64,000 nucleotides of DNA, taken from contig NZ_JACCFI010000001.1 of NCBI RefSeq assembly GCF_013410355.1, forward strand, positions 682,001 through 746,000. The letters run 5' to 3'. The translations under genes were made by a program, and so were the position numbers. This DNA comes from Agromyces hippuratus (GTDB lineage: Bacteria > Actinomycetota > Actinomycetes > Actinomycetales > Microbacteriaceae). Positions 40,620 through 49,759 of the stretch are shown here, piece by piece; the stretch's first letter is position 1, and each line of letters starts with the position of its first letter. The notes under the pieces were generated by a model. The model was given only the letters and a program-made list of their open reading frames with translations. It searched no databases and had not been told where the DNA came from.

Positions 40620-41984
40620 CTCGGGTGCCGGCGTCGCGGCCGTGTGCACGGGGTTCCTGATGCCGATCCACGACACGATGCCGCCGATCACGAGGAAGCC
40701 CGCGGTCGCGATCGCGGCGCGGTGGAACCCCGTGACGTCGAGCTGCGTGCCGACGATGACGCCGATCGAGGCGATCGCGACGAGTCCGGCGATGCGTGCG
40801 ACGGCGTTGTTGACAGCGGAGCCGATGCCGGCGCGGGCGGGATCGACCGCACCCAGGATCGCCGCGGTGAGCGGCGCGACGGTCATCGCCATGCCGAGCC
40901 CCATCACGATGATGCCGGGCAGCAGCTGCGTCCAGTACGACACCTCGGTGGTGACCGTGAGGGTGAGCAGGTACCCGAGGGCGACGGTGATCGGGCCGAG
41001 CGTCATGAAGATGCGCGGCCCGAATCGGGTAGACAGCCCGCCGAACCAGGACCCCAGGAGGACGATCATGATCGTCGGCGGCAGCGTCGCGAGCCCGGCG
41101 GCCGTCGCCGAGAAGCCCGCGTACTCCTGCAGGAAGATCGTGATCGCGAAGGGTCCGAGCGAGAACGCGGCGTAGATGAAGAGGGTGGCGAGATTGCCCG
41201 CGGCGAAGTTGCGCGCTCGGAAGAGGCTGAGCGGCAGCATCGGCTGCGGCGCCCGATGCTCCCACCAGACGAACGCGATCAGTGCGGCCAGCCCCACGAC
41301 GAGCGGAATGTAGACGACCGGCGACGACCAGCCGAACCGTCCCTGCTCGATGAGTGCGAAGACCGTGCCGCCGAGGCCCACGACACCGAGGGAGGCACCC
41401 AACCAGTCGATGCGTTCCTTCGCCGGATTCGGGGCGTCGCGACCGAGCGCGTGCATGAAGACGAGCGTGAACGCGATCGGCAGCAGGTTGATCCAGAAGA
41501 CGAGCCGCCACGAGACGAGGTCGACGAGCAGTCCGCCGAGGAGCGGTCCGACGAGGAACGCGACGGTGGTCCACGCCGTCCAGCGCCCGATCGCCTTGCC
41601 CTGCTGCGCTGCCGGGAAGGTCGCGATGATGAGTGCGAGCGAGCTCGGCACGAGCAGGGCTCCTGCGGTGCCCTGCAGCCCTCGACCGATGACGAAGACG
41701 AGCCCGTCGGGTGCCATGGCGCAGAGCACCGAGGTGGCGGCGAAGCCGTAGAGGCCGATGCGGATGATGCGCAGCCGCCCATAGGAGTCCGAAAGGGAGC
41801 CCGCGAGCAGGATGAGCGACCCGAGGGTCAACAGGTAGGCGTCGACCGCCCACTGCTGCAGCGCGAGCCCGCCGCCGAGCTCCGCCTCGATCGCGGGGAG
41901 TGCGACGTTGATGACCGCACCGTCGAGGAACGCGATGAAGGCGACGACGATGGCGACGACGAGCACCCGCGAACGACGGTCCAT
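40605..41984 (-). CDS. MFS drug exporter, DHA2/EmrB-QacA type
   Basis: A 459-residue, 14-helix proton antiporter. Motif A-like LAGSLSDSYGRLRIIRIG and the family motif FLDGAVINVALPAIEAELG in helix 1 are clear. The motif C-like segment TAWTTVAFLVGPLLGGLLVD follows in helix 5. Substrates are probably hydrophobic drugs. TAGCAT lies six bases before the ATG. No adjacent TetR or MarR regulator is present. Confidence 0.9.
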   Translation of the reverse strand: MDRRSRVLVVAIVVAFIAFLDGAVINVALPAIEAELGGGLALQQWAVDAYLLTLGSLILLAGSLSDSYGRLRIIRIGLYGFAATSVLCAMAPDGLVFVIGRGLQGTAGALLVPSSLALIIATFPAAQQGKAIGRWTAWTTVAFLVGPLLGGLLVDLVSWRLVFWINLLPIAFTLVFMHALGRDAPNPAKERIDWLGASLGVVGLGGTVFALIEQGRFGWSSPVVYIPLVVGLAALIAFVWWEHRAPQPMLPLSLFRARNFAAGNLATLFIYAAFSLGPFAITIFLQEYAGFSATAAGLATLPPTIMIVLLGSWFGGLSTRFGPRIFMTLGPITVALGYLLTLTVTTEVSYWTQLLPGIIVMGLGMAMTVAPLTAAILGAVDPARAGIGSAVNNAVARIAGLVAIASIGVIVGTQLDVTGFHRAAIATAGFLVIGGIVSWIGIRNPVHTAATPAPEPARD

Positions 41985-41990
41985 ACGGTC

Positions 41991-41996
41991 ATGCTA
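41991..41996 (-). promoter_or_regulatory. -10 box of MFS gene, leaderless
   Basis: TAGCAT lies six bases before the ATG at 41984. Confidence 0.55.
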
Positions 41997-42060
41997 GACC
42001 CGCTCCGGAAGGCGACAGCGGCCGGTTCGCGGCCACCACCGCCCTCCGCGGAGCGTCTCG

Positions 42061-43233
42061 TCAGGCGGCCAGCCAGACGTCCGGACCGAACACCTCGTAG
42101 TGGATGTCGGTTGCCGCGATACCCGCGCTGATCGCCTGCGACCGGATGGAGCGCATGAAGGGCAGCGGTCCGCAGAGGTACAGCTTGGCGCCCGCGGGCA
42201 GTTCGATGCCGTTCAGGTCCATGAAGCCGGCCTCGGCTTCCACGCCGGCGGCGGACTCCTCGAGCCAGAGCTGCAGCTCCGCGTTCGGCAGTTGCTGCAC
42301 GGCAGCGCGCATCTGGCCCGCGAGGGCCCAGTTCTCGGCGCGCTGCTCCGCGTGCAGCACGAGGACTCGACGGCCGGAGGCCTGCTGCGCGAGCGACTGC
42401 AGGATGGACGCGCTCGGCGTGCAGCCGATTCCCGCGGTGGCGAGCACGATCGGCGCATCCGAATCGTCGAGTTCGATGTCTCCGTAGGGGTTGGACAGCT
42501 CGACGATGTCACCGACGTTCACCGAGCCGTGCAGGAACGGCGAGACCTCCCCGCCCTCGTCGAGCTTGGTCGTGAAGACCCGCTCGCTCAGCGAGTCCAC
42601 GTTGTCCGAGAGCGAGTACTGGCGCGCCTGACGGAGGCCGTCGGCGAGGCGCACGCGCACGGAGACGTACTGCCCCGGGGTGGCACGGGTGACCGGGGTG
42701 CTGTCGGCCGGCGTCAGCCGGAACGTGACGGATCCCACGCCGGCGGCCTCCTTCGCCGTGACGCGCCACATCGTCCACATCTCGCCGTTCGCCTGCTGGG
42801 CGTAGAGACCCTGCTCGAGCTTGATCAGCGCATCGGCCATGAGCCAATAGACCTCGGTCCAGGCTTCGGCCACCTCGGGCGTGACGGCCTCGCCCAGATC
42901 TTCGGCGATGGCGGCGAAGAGGTGCTCGTAGACGATCGGATAGCCCGACTCGGGGATGCCGAGCGAGGTGTGCTTGTTCGCGATGCGCGCGAGCACGGCC
43001 TCCGGCAGCGTGCCCGGGTGGGCCAGGAGGTGCGTGGCGAAGGCGGCGATGCTGCCGGCGAGTGCTCGCTGCTGCGTGCCGTTCTGCTGGTTGGCGCGGC
43101 TGAACATGCCGTCCATCAGCTCGGGATGGGCGGCGAACAGTCGGCGGTAGAACTTCGGCGTGATCTCGTCGATGCGTCCCGCGATGACGGGCAGTGTGGC
43201 CTCGATGACGGGGCGGGACTTCTCAGACAGCAT
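42061..43233 (-). CDS. hmp: flavohemoprotein (nitric oxide dioxygenase)
   Basis: A 390-residue enzyme that converts NO to nitrate using O2 and NAD(P)H. The globin domain (1-140) has the proximal heme His88 in ARIANKHTSLGI. The FAD domain has RQYSLSD and the NAD domain ATAGIGCTPSASILQSL, with the C-terminal YEVFGPDVW. GAAGGAG precedes the ATG. A perfect 19-bp palindrome sits about 50 bases upstream and probably binds an NO-responsive repressor. No nsrR gene lies in the window. Confidence 0.95.
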   Translation of the reverse strand: MLSEKSRPVIEATLPVIAGRIDEITPKFYRRLFAAHPELMDGMFSRANQQNGTQQRALAGSIAAFATHLLAHPGTLPEAVLARIANKHTSLGIPESGYPIVYEHLFAAIAEDLGEAVTPEVAEAWTEVYWLMADALIKLEQGLYAQQANGEMWTMWRVTAKEAAGVGSVTFRLTPADSTPVTRATPGQYVSVRVRLADGLRQARQYSLSDNVDSLSERVFTTKLDEGGEVSPFLHGSVNVGDIVELSNPYGDIELDDSDAPIVLATAGIGCTPSASILQSLAQQASGRRVLVLHAEQRAENWALAGQMRAAVQQLPNAELQLWLEESAAGVEAEAGFMDLNGIELPAGAKLYLCGPLPFMRSIRSQAISAGIAATDIHYEVFGPDVWLAA

Positions 43234-43284
43234 CGTTTCTCCTTCGAGCGTCGAACCGGTACGTGACGACCGGATTCCGCTCCA

Positions 43285-43303
43285 TTTCTACACGCTGTAG
43301 AAA
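43285..43303. promoter_or_regulatory. operator-like palindrome upstream of hmp
   Basis: TTTCTACA and TGTAGAAA flank CGC in a perfect 8-3-8 dyad, 52 bases before the hmp ATG. The AT-rich core stands out in this DNA. A Rrf2-family (NsrR-like) or other NO-responsive regulator is the likely binder. Confidence 0.6.
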
Positions 43304-43343
43304 ACATGTCCAAATCGCCTCCGCCCACCCGTGGCGGGCCGGA

Positions 43344-45143
43344 TCAGCGACTGGCGAGCCGCTTGCGCAGGAACTCGATGCGCGCCTGCAGCTGCGTCAC
43401 GGTGGCCTGCGCGACCGCGGGGCCGCCGCAGACCCGGCGGAGTTCGTTGTGCACCTGCGAGTGCGCGTCGCCCGTGTGGCGCGCCCAGAGCCCGACGAGG
43501 CTGTTGAGCAGCGACCGCTGCTCTTTCAGCGTGCGGAAGAGCGCAACGGGTTCAGGGTTCTCGTCGGCGACCACGTGCTTGCGCCGCTCCCCCGCACGTC
43601 GCGCCTGCCGTGCCTGCCGGTGCCGCAGCAGCTCGGAGACCTGCTCGGGCTCGAGGATGCCCGGGATGCCGATGAAGTCGAACTCCTCGTCACTGCCGGG
43701 CTCGGCGAGCGTGCCGAACTCCGTGCCGTCGAAGAGCACGCGGTCGAACGAGGCATCCGACCCGAGCGCCTCCCAGGTGCCGAGCCCCATCTCTTCTTCG
43801 GAGGCCCGCTCCTCGCGGTTCGCGGACTCGAGCAGGCTGTCGTCGAGGCCGTCGTCGTCATCGTCGCCGCCCCGGCGGTCGAGGGCGTGATCGCGTTCGA
43901 GCTCCATCTGAGACGCGAGGTTCATGAGGGTGGGCACGTTGGGCAGGAAGACCGAAGCCGTCTCACCGCGACGGCGCGCCCGCACGAAGCGGCCGATCGC
44001 CTGGGCGAAGAAGAGGGGTGTCGAAGCGCTCGTGGCGTAGACGCCCACCGCGAGGCGCGGCACGTCGACGCCCTCGGACACCATGCGCACGGCGACCATC
44101 CACCGGCTGGTGTTCGCCGAGAACTCCTCGATGCGCGAGCTCGCCTCCTTCTCGTCGGAGAGCACGATCGTCACCTTCTCGCCGCAGATCTGTTCGAGGA
44201 TCTGCGCGTAGGCGCGGGCGACGGTCTGGTCGGTCGCGATGACGAGGCCACCGGCGTCGGGGATGCCGTGGCGCACCTCGGTGAGGCGCCGGTCCGCAGC
44301 GGCGAGCACCGCTGGGATCCACTCGCCGCTCGGTTCGAGCGCCGTGCGCCAGGCCGACGAAGTGATGTCCTTGGTGTTGTCTTCGCCGAGCTTCGCCTCC
44401 ATCTCGTCGCCGGCCTTCGTGCGCCAGCGCATGTGGCCCGCGTAGACCATGAAGAGCACCGGGCGCACGACGCCGTCGGCGAGGGCGCGGCCGTATCCGT
44501 AGTTGTAGTCGGACCTCGAGAGACGCACTCCCTGCGCGTCGGGAACGTAGTCGACGAACGGAATGGGAGCGGTGTCGGAGCGGAACGGCGTACCGGTCAG
44601 CGACAGCCGCTTCTCGGCGCGTTCGAACGCCTCGCGGATCGCGTCGCCCCACGAGAGCGTGTCGCCGCCGTGGTGCACCTCGTCGAGGATGACGAGGGTC
44701 TTGCCCGACATCGTCACCTCGCGATGGAGACCGGGCCGCATCGCGACCTGCGCGTACGTGACGGCGACCCCGTGGTAGTGGCGGGCGGTGCGACCGTGGG
44801 CGTTGCGGAAATCCGGGTCGAGTCGAATACCGGCACGCGCCGCGGCATCCGCCCACTGCCGTTTCAGGTGGTCGGTCGGCGCCACCACGGTGATGCGGTC
44901 GATGATGCGCCGCGCCCGGAGTTCTGCCGCGAGTCGCAGGGCGAAGGTCGTCTTGCCGGCACCCGGCGTCGCGGCAGCGAGGAAGTCGCGCGGCAGTTCG
45001 GTGAGGTACTGCTCGAGGGCCTCGGCCTGCCAGGCCCGGAGCTTCGAAGCCGTTCCCCACGCTGCGCGTTCGGGGAACGAGGGTGAGAGGTGTTCGGCGG
45101 CTGACGTGCCCGGTTGGGGGCCGAAAGGGATCGCGGTACTCAC
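43344..45143 (-). CDS. SF2 DEAD/DEAH-box helicase (ResIII/UvrB-like)
   Basis: A 599-residue superfamily 2 helicase. Walker A is ATPGAGKTTFALRL (58-71), the DEVHH box is in LVILDEVHHGGD (near 153), motif III is SLTGTPFRSD and motif VI is AQAIGRFVRARRRGE. An acidic low-complexity insert (DDDDD, Glu/Ser-rich, about 425-455) precedes a basic C-terminal tail. This group occurs singly in Actinobacteria, and no methylase or specificity subunit is near, so a restriction role is unlikely. TACGCT lies eight bases before the GTG. Confidence 0.88.
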   Translation of the reverse strand: MSTAIPFGPQPGTSAAEHLSPSFPERAAWGTASKLRAWQAEALEQYLTELPRDFLAAATPGAGKTTFALRLAAELRARRIIDRITVVAPTDHLKRQWADAAARAGIRLDPDFRNAHGRTARHYHGVAVTYAQVAMRPGLHREVTMSGKTLVILDEVHHGGDTLSWGDAIREAFERAEKRLSLTGTPFRSDTAPIPFVDYVPDAQGVRLSRSDYNYGYGRALADGVVRPVLFMVYAGHMRWRTKAGDEMEAKLGEDNTKDITSSAWRTALEPSGEWIPAVLAAADRRLTEVRHGIPDAGGLVIATDQTVARAYAQILEQICGEKVTIVLSDEKEASSRIEEFSANTSRWMVAVRMVSEGVDVPRLAVGVYATSASTPLFFAQAIGRFVRARRRGETASVFLPNVPTLMNLASQMELERDHALDRRGGDDDDDGLDDSLLESANREERASEEEMGLGTWEALGSDASFDRVLFDGTEFGTLAEPGSDEEFDFIGIPGILEPEQVSELLRHRQARQARRAGERRKHVVADENPEPVALFRTLKEQRSLLNSLVGLWARHTGDAHSQVHNELRRVCGGPAVAQATVTQLQARIEFLRKRLASR

Positions 45144-45208
45144 TGGATCCGAGCGTAGCGGAGGCGCCCGACATCCCCGAACCGGGACCGAGTTGGCACA
45201 ATGGAGGA

Positions 45209-45994
45209 ATGGTCTCGCAACAGCATCCCTGGTCGCGCTACGTCGCCCTCGGCGACTCCTTCACCGAGGGCATCGGAGATCCCGAGCCCAACGCACCCGG
45301 CGGACACCGCGGGTGGGCCGACCGCGTCGCCGAAGAGCTCGCCCAGGGCACCGAGGATTTCGCCTACGCGAACCTCGCCGTGCGCGGAAAGCTCATCCAG
45401 CAGATCATCGACGAGCAGATCGAGCCGGCGCTCGCGCTGCACCCCGATCTCATCACGATCTCGGCGGGCGGCAACGACGTCATCCGGCCGCGCACCGATC
45501 CCGACGAGATCGCGGCGCGCTTCGAGTACGCGATCGAGCGACTCTCCCGCGACCACGCGACCATCGTCATCTTCACGGGCGTCGACGTCGGCTTCTCCCC
45601 CGTGTTCCGCGGCATCCGCGGCAAGGTCGCGATCTACAACGAGAACCTGCGCACGATCGCCGCGAAGTACGACTGCATCGTGGCCGACCAGTGGGCGCTG
45701 ACGGCCATTCAGGACCAGCGCATGTGGGCCCCCGACCGCCTGCACCTGAACTCCCTCGGCCATCACACGGTCGCACGCATGGTGATCGACGCGCTGAACG
45801 TCGAGCACGATCTCGAGCCGCTGCGACCCGAGCCGCTGCCGTCGAGCACGTGGCGTCAGGCGCGCGTCGACGACATCTCCTGGGCGCGCGAGTACCTCGT
45901 GCCGTGGGTCGTGCGGCGCATCCGTCACCAGTCGTCGGGCGATCTCATCAGCGCCAAGCGACCGGATGCCGCGCCGTACGGGTCACCCGAGTAG
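45209..45994 (+). CDS. SGNH/GDSL hydrolase
   Basis: A 261-residue esterase/lipase-like hydrolase. Block I YVALGDSFTEGIGDP holds the nucleophile Ser17, block II ANLAVRGKLIQQI the oxyanion Gly, block III ISAGGNDVIRP the Asn, and block V APDRLHLNSLGHHTVA the catalytic Asp-His. No signal peptide is seen. The substrate is unknown. At the ATG a GGAGGA touches the start codon and is too close to act as a ribosome binding site, while CACAAT lies six bases upstream, fitting leaderless expression. Confidence 0.9.
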   Translation: MVSQQHPWSRYVALGDSFTEGIGDPEPNAPGGHRGWADRVAEELAQGTEDFAYANLAVRGKLIQQIIDEQIEPALALHPDLITISAGGNDVIRPRTDPDEIAARFEYAIERLSRDHATIVIFTGVDVGFSPVFRGIRGKVAIYNENLRTIAAKYDCIVADQWALTAIQDQRMWAPDRLHLNSLGHHTVARMVIDALNVEHDLEPLRPEPLPSSTWRQARVDDISWAREYLVPWVVRRIRHQSSGDLISAKRPDAAPYGSPE

Positions 45995-46034
45995 GTCGGA
46001 CGACGCTCGGCGGCACGGCCGAGGGCCAGGGCTG

Positions 46035-47285
46035 TCAGTCGAGCGCCCCCGGGTTGGAGAGGCGCCACCACGCCCCGGGATCTTCGATGCCGGCATCGAG
46101 CACGAGCGGCACGCTGATCTCCTGAGTGCCGGCGCGAACGATCGCGCTGCCGACCTCCTCGCCCCGCTGCGCCAGCGTGATGGGATCGGCCCGCACCTCG
46201 ACGTCGACGGGCGTGTCGCTCCATACGACGACGGTGGCGCCGTCGGCGGTGCGGGCCCGAGCGGACACGCCCCACGGCGTCGTGTACTCGGCGAGCACTT
46301 GATTCGCCTCGAGCGGCACGACCTCGTGGAAGCCGGGGGCGACGGAGTCGAGCAGCGCGGCGATGGCCTCGTCGAGGACGGAGTGGTTCTCGCCGCCGAG
46401 GAGCACGCCGACCACGGTCACCGTCGAGGTGCCGACCGCGTAGTCGGCCGTGAAGAGCAGGTTCGCCGCGTCATCCGTCGTGCCGGTCTTCATGCCGTCG
46501 ACGCCGTGCGTGCCGAGCAGCTTGTTCGAGTTCTCCAGCGTGCCGAGCTCTGGGATCTCGACGCTCTTCGAGGCGACGATGGCTGCGATCGTCGGGTCGC
46601 GGAGCGCGATCTCGCCGAGGAGGACCATGTCTGACGCCGTGCCGAGGTTGTCGTCGGAGATGCCGCTGGAGTCGACCACGTGCGTGTTCGCGAGCCCGTT
46701 GGCGGCGAGCCAGGCATTGGCCTTCTCGACCAGCGCCTGCTCGGAACCGAAGGCCCAGTTCGCGATGGAGATGCCGTAGTTGTTGCCCGACGGGATGAGG
46801 AGCGCCTCGAGGCTCTCCTTCAGACTCAGGGTCGCACCCGCCTCGACGGGGGCGACCGAGCCGTTCTGGGCGACCATGTCCCAGTAGATGTCGACGTCGT
46901 CGTCGGTGTACTCGATGTCGGGCCCGCTCTCGCCTGCGGCGATCGGATGCTCGGCGAGCACGGTGAGTGCGGTGATGACCTTGGTGATGCTCGCCATCGG
47001 CATGGGGGTCGACTCGTTGCCGGCGGCCATGAGCCCCTCGAATCCGACGGCGCCGACGGCATAGCCCCCGAAGCCGGGCAGCGCCAGCGACTGCGGCGCC
47101 GCTGCGACCGGCTCGGGGTCGGTGACCTGCGGAGCGGCAGCGGGCACGGCGGCACCGAGCGCGTTGGCCGTGTACAGGCCGCCAGTGGTGATCAGCGCGA
47201 TGACGACTGCGATCGCACTGAAGACGACGATGCGCCGGCGTCGGTACACCTTCGCCTTCGCCGCAGCGGCGTCGAGTTCGGTCAT
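46035..47285 (-). CDS. dacA: D-alanyl-D-alanine carboxypeptidase (S11)
   Basis: A 416-residue penicillin-binding protein that trims peptidoglycan stem peptides. A membrane anchor (about 20-42) and Pro/Ala linker precede the catalytic domain with SITK (Ser99, Lys102), SGN (166-168) and KTG (266-268). A beta-rich C-terminal domain follows. There is no cleavable signal, so it is anchored by its N-terminus. The ATG overlaps the upstream methyltransferase stop by four bases. Confidence 0.93.
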   Translation of the reverse strand: MTELDAAAAKAKVYRRRRIVVFSAIAVVIALITTGGLYTANALGAAVPAAAPQVTDPEPVAAAPQSLALPGFGGYAVGAVGFEGLMAAGNESTPMPMASITKVITALTVLAEHPIAAGESGPDIEYTDDDVDIYWDMVAQNGSVAPVEAGATLSLKESLEALLIPSGNNYGISIANWAFGSEQALVEKANAWLAANGLANTHVVDSSGISDDNLGTASDMVLLGEIALRDPTIAAIVASKSVEIPELGTLENSNKLLGTHGVDGMKTGTTDDAANLLFTADYAVGTSTVTVVGVLLGGENHSVLDEAIAALLDSVAPGFHEVVPLEANQVLAEYTTPWGVSARARTADGATVVVWSDTPVDVEVRADPITLAQRGEEVGSAIVRAGTQEISVPLVLDAGIEDPGAWWRLSNPGALD

Positions 47286-48118
47286 GACGTCGCCTCGTCG
47301 GGCGCACCGACCTCGTCGGGCAGCGCGACCGCGTACAGCACGACCGCGGCGGCGGCCGCGACGTTCAGCGAGTCGACGCCGTGGCGCATGGGGATCGTCA
47401 CGACCTGATCGGCCGCCTCGAGCGCCGTGCGGCTGAGTCCGTCGCCCTCGGCGCCGAACACGAGTGCGAGCCGTTCCGGGGCGTCGGCGGCGAGCTCGGG
47501 CAGCGAGACCGCATCGTCGGCGAGGGCGAGGGCCGCGATCGTGAAACCGTGCCGGTGCAGCAGCTCGGCCGCCTGCGGCCATTCGGGCAGCCGGGTCCAC
47601 GGCACCTGGAACACGGTGCCCATGCTCACGCGCACGCTCCGCCGGTAGAGGGGGTCGGCGCAGCGAGGACTGACGAGCACCGCATCGGCGCCGAGCGCGG
47701 CGACGCTGCGGAAGATCGCCCCGACGTTCGTGTGGTCGACGATGTCCTCGAGCACGACGACGCGGCGGGCGCTCGCGAGGAGCTCGGCCGGATCGGCGAG
47801 CACCGGGCGTTCGAAGGCCGCCAGGGCGCCGCGGTGCACGCGGTACCCGGTGATCGCCTCGAGCTGGTCGGGGTCGGCGAGGTGCACGGGGATGTCGAAC
47901 GGCGCGAGCACCGGTTCGAGGCCCGCGAGCCACTTCTCCTCCATGAGCACCGAGCGCGGGCGGTGGCCGGCGCCGATCGCCCGGCGGATGACCTTCGCCG
48001 ATTCGGCGATGTACAGGCCCTGTTCGGGCTCGTGGGCGCTGCGCAGCGCGACGTCGGTGAGCCGTGCGTAATCGGCCACCGCATCGGATGCCGCGTCGCG
48101 GACTCGTTCGATGTGCAT
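47282..48118 (-). CDS. TrmH/SpoU family RNA 2'-O-methyltransferase
   Basis: A 278-residue SPOUT-fold enzyme. A substrate-binding N-terminal domain (about 1-105) includes EQGLYIAESAKVIRRAIGAG. The knot domain contains VVLEDIVDHTNVGAIFRSVAALGADAVLVSP, LALVFGAEGDGLS and IPMRHGVDSLNVAAAAAVVLYA, motifs 1-3 of the family. It methylates rRNA or tRNA ribose, and the exact nucleotide is unresolved. GTGAGGAG precedes the ATG at 48118. It forms an operon with dacA. Confidence 0.92.
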   Translation of the reverse strand: MHIERVRDAASDAVADYARLTDVALRSAHEPEQGLYIAESAKVIRRAIGAGHRPRSVLMEEKWLAGLEPVLAPFDIPVHLADPDQLEAITGYRVHRGALAAFERPVLADPAELLASARRVVVLEDIVDHTNVGAIFRSVAALGADAVLVSPRCADPLYRRSVRVSMGTVFQVPWTRLPEWPQAAELLHRHGFTIAALALADDAVSLPELAADAPERLALVFGAEGDGLSRTALEAADQVVTIPMRHGVDSLNVAAAAAVVLYAVALPDEVGAPDEATS

Positions 48119-48176
48119 GCGTCTCCTCACCCTCCAGCCTGCCAGTGCGCGAAACATTCCGGAAAACGGACGCGTC

Positions 48177-48182
48177 TAGACT
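48177..48182 (+). promoter_or_regulatory. -10 box of sirtuin gene
   Basis: TAGACT lies 27 bases before the GTG at 48210, leaving a short leader with a GAAGGGA ribosome binding site. Confidence 0.4.
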
Positions 48183-48209
48183 CGGGAACATCGCCGAAGG
48201 GAGAGTCGT

Positions 48210-49055
48210 GTGAGCACTGGTATCGAGGCTCCGGTCGAGGCCGAAGCGCACGTCGCCGAGGCGATCGAGCTCCTCCGCGGCGCGCGCGTCGCGGTGCTGA
48301 CCGGTGCGGGCGTCAGCACCGATTCGGGCATCCCCGACTACCGCGGCGAAGGCGCGCCGGTGCGCACGCCGATGACCGTGCAGACCTTCCTCGCCTCCGA
48401 GCAGGCTCGCAAGCGCTACTGGGCGGGCAGCCACCTCGGCTGGCGCACCTTCGCCAGCGCGGTGCCGAACCGCGGCCACCTCGCCCTCGCCGAACTCGAA
48501 GCCCGCGGCATCGTCAGCGGCGTGATCACCCAGAACGTCGACGGCCTGCACCGTCGCGCGGGCAACCAGCACGTCATCGAACTGCACGGCAGCATGGACC
48601 GGGTGCTGTGCCTCACCTGCGGACAGCACTACGCTCGTCAGGCGGTCGCGGCGCGACTCGAGGACCTGAACCCCGAGATCGACCTCGAGACCGCGATCCG
48701 CCCGGCCCCCGACGGAGATGTCGAGGTCGACGACGTCGACGCGATGGTGGTGCCGGCCTGCACCGTCTGCGGCGGCATCCTGAAGCCCGACGTGGTGTTC
48801 TTCGGCGAGTTCGTGCCCGCCGACCGGTTCCAGGCTGCGGCGTCGCTCGTGCAGGGCGCCGACGTGCTGCTCGTGGCGGGCTCATCGCTCGTCGTGAACT
48901 CGGGCATGCGGCTCATCGAGCAGGCGAGGCGCAAGCGCCTGCCGATCGTCATCATCAACCGCGGACTCACGAAGGGCGACGGCCGTGCCGCGGTCAAGAT
49001 CGAGGCGGGCGCGAGCGAGACGCTCGTCGCCATCGCGGCCGCCCTCGATTCGTGA
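48210..49055 (+). CDS. cobB: NAD-dependent protein deacylase, Sir2 family
   Basis: A 281-residue sirtuin. NAD binding is shown by LTGAGVSTDSGIPDYRG (30-46) and TQNVDGLHRRAG (107-118). The catalytic His126 lies in IELHGSMD. Four Cys (134, 137, 184, 187) form the zinc site, with a long loop of 47 residues between the pairs. It should deacylate Lys residues on metabolic enzymes. The GTG start follows GAAGGGA. The phosphatase gene follows 31 bases later. Confidence 0.92.
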   Translation: MSTGIEAPVEAEAHVAEAIELLRGARVAVLTGAGVSTDSGIPDYRGEGAPVRTPMTVQTFLASEQARKRYWAGSHLGWRTFASAVPNRGHLALAELEARGIVSGVITQNVDGLHRRAGNQHVIELHGSMDRVLCLTCGQHYARQAVAARLEDLNPEIDLETAIRPAPDGDVEVDDVDAMVVPACTVCGGILKPDVVFFGEFVPADRFQAAASLVQGADVLLVAGSSLVVNSGMRLIEQARRKRLPIVIINRGLTKGDGRAAVKIEAGASETLVAIAAALDS

Positions 49056-49086
49056 CCGTCGTCGTCGTTCTGCGAGAGTTGACGTC

Positions 49087-49701
49087 ATGACGGATGCCCC
49101 GACCGACGCCACTCGCACCGACTCGGTGCTCATCGCCCTCGTGCGTCACGGCGAGACGGAGTGGAATCGTCAGCGACGCATCCAGGGCACGACCGACATC
49201 CCACTGAACGACACCGGTCGGCTGCAGGCGGCGGAGACGGGCGAGCGACTCGCAGGCGAGCAGTGGGACGCCGTCTACGGCACGCCGCTCTCCCGCGCGG
49301 CGGAGACCGCGCAGATCATCGCGCGCACCCTCGAACTGCCCGAGCCCGAACTCCTGGCCGATCTCGCCGAACGCGCCCACGGCGTGCTCGAAGGACTCGA
49401 CCATGCAGGCAGGGCAGCGGTCGAGGCGCAGGCGGCGACCATCGAGGGCCTCGAGCCTCGTTCGACCGTGATCGCCCGATCGACCGCGGCGCTCGCGGGG
49501 GTCGCCGCGGCGCACCCCGGCGGCTCGATCGTCGTGGTCACGCACGGCGGCGTCATCCACTCGCTCATGCTGCATCTCAGCGACTGGACGCTGCCCGGCA
49601 CCGGCTACGCGGTCGCCAACGGCTCGGTGCACCTCGTGCGTTTCGAGGCGGGCGAGCTGGCGCTCGTCGAGCCCGAGGCGCTCACGGGCACCGACGCGTG
49701 A
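49087..49701 (+). CDS. histidine phosphatase (phosphoglycerate mutase-like)
   Basis: A 204-residue member of the histidine phosphatase superfamily. The catalytic LVRHGETEWNRQRRIQGTTDIPLN carries phospho-His21, and the second catalytic His lies in VVTHGGVIHSL. Such proteins are more often broad phosphatases than true mutases. It may be co-transcribed with the sirtuin, and a hairpin follows its stop. Confidence 0.88.
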   Translation: MTDAPTDATRTDSVLIALVRHGETEWNRQRRIQGTTDIPLNDTGRLQAAETGERLAGEQWDAVYGTPLSRAAETAQIIARTLELPEPELLADLAERAHGVLEGLDHAGRAAVEAQAATIEGLEPRSTVIARSTAALAGVAAAHPGGSIVVVTHGGVIHSLMLHLSDWTLPGTGYAVANGSVHLVRFEAGELALVEPEALTGTDA

Positions 49702-49721
49702 CGAGACGCCGCGCTGCGCCC

Positions 49722-49744
49722 GCACGGCACCCGTCGGGCCGTGC
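49722..49744. terminator. hairpin between phosphatase and glycosyltransferase genes
   Basis: GCACGGCACCCG pairs with CGGGCCGTGC with a two-base bulge around a single T. It sits between convergent stops and could serve both. Confidence 0.5.
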
Positions 49745-49759
49745 CTGACCGCTCTCGGT

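Noticed and set aside
43344..45143. Restriction-modification or phage-defence helicase
   Set aside because: The helicase has no methylase, specificity or nuclease gene beside it and is flanked by housekeeping genes.
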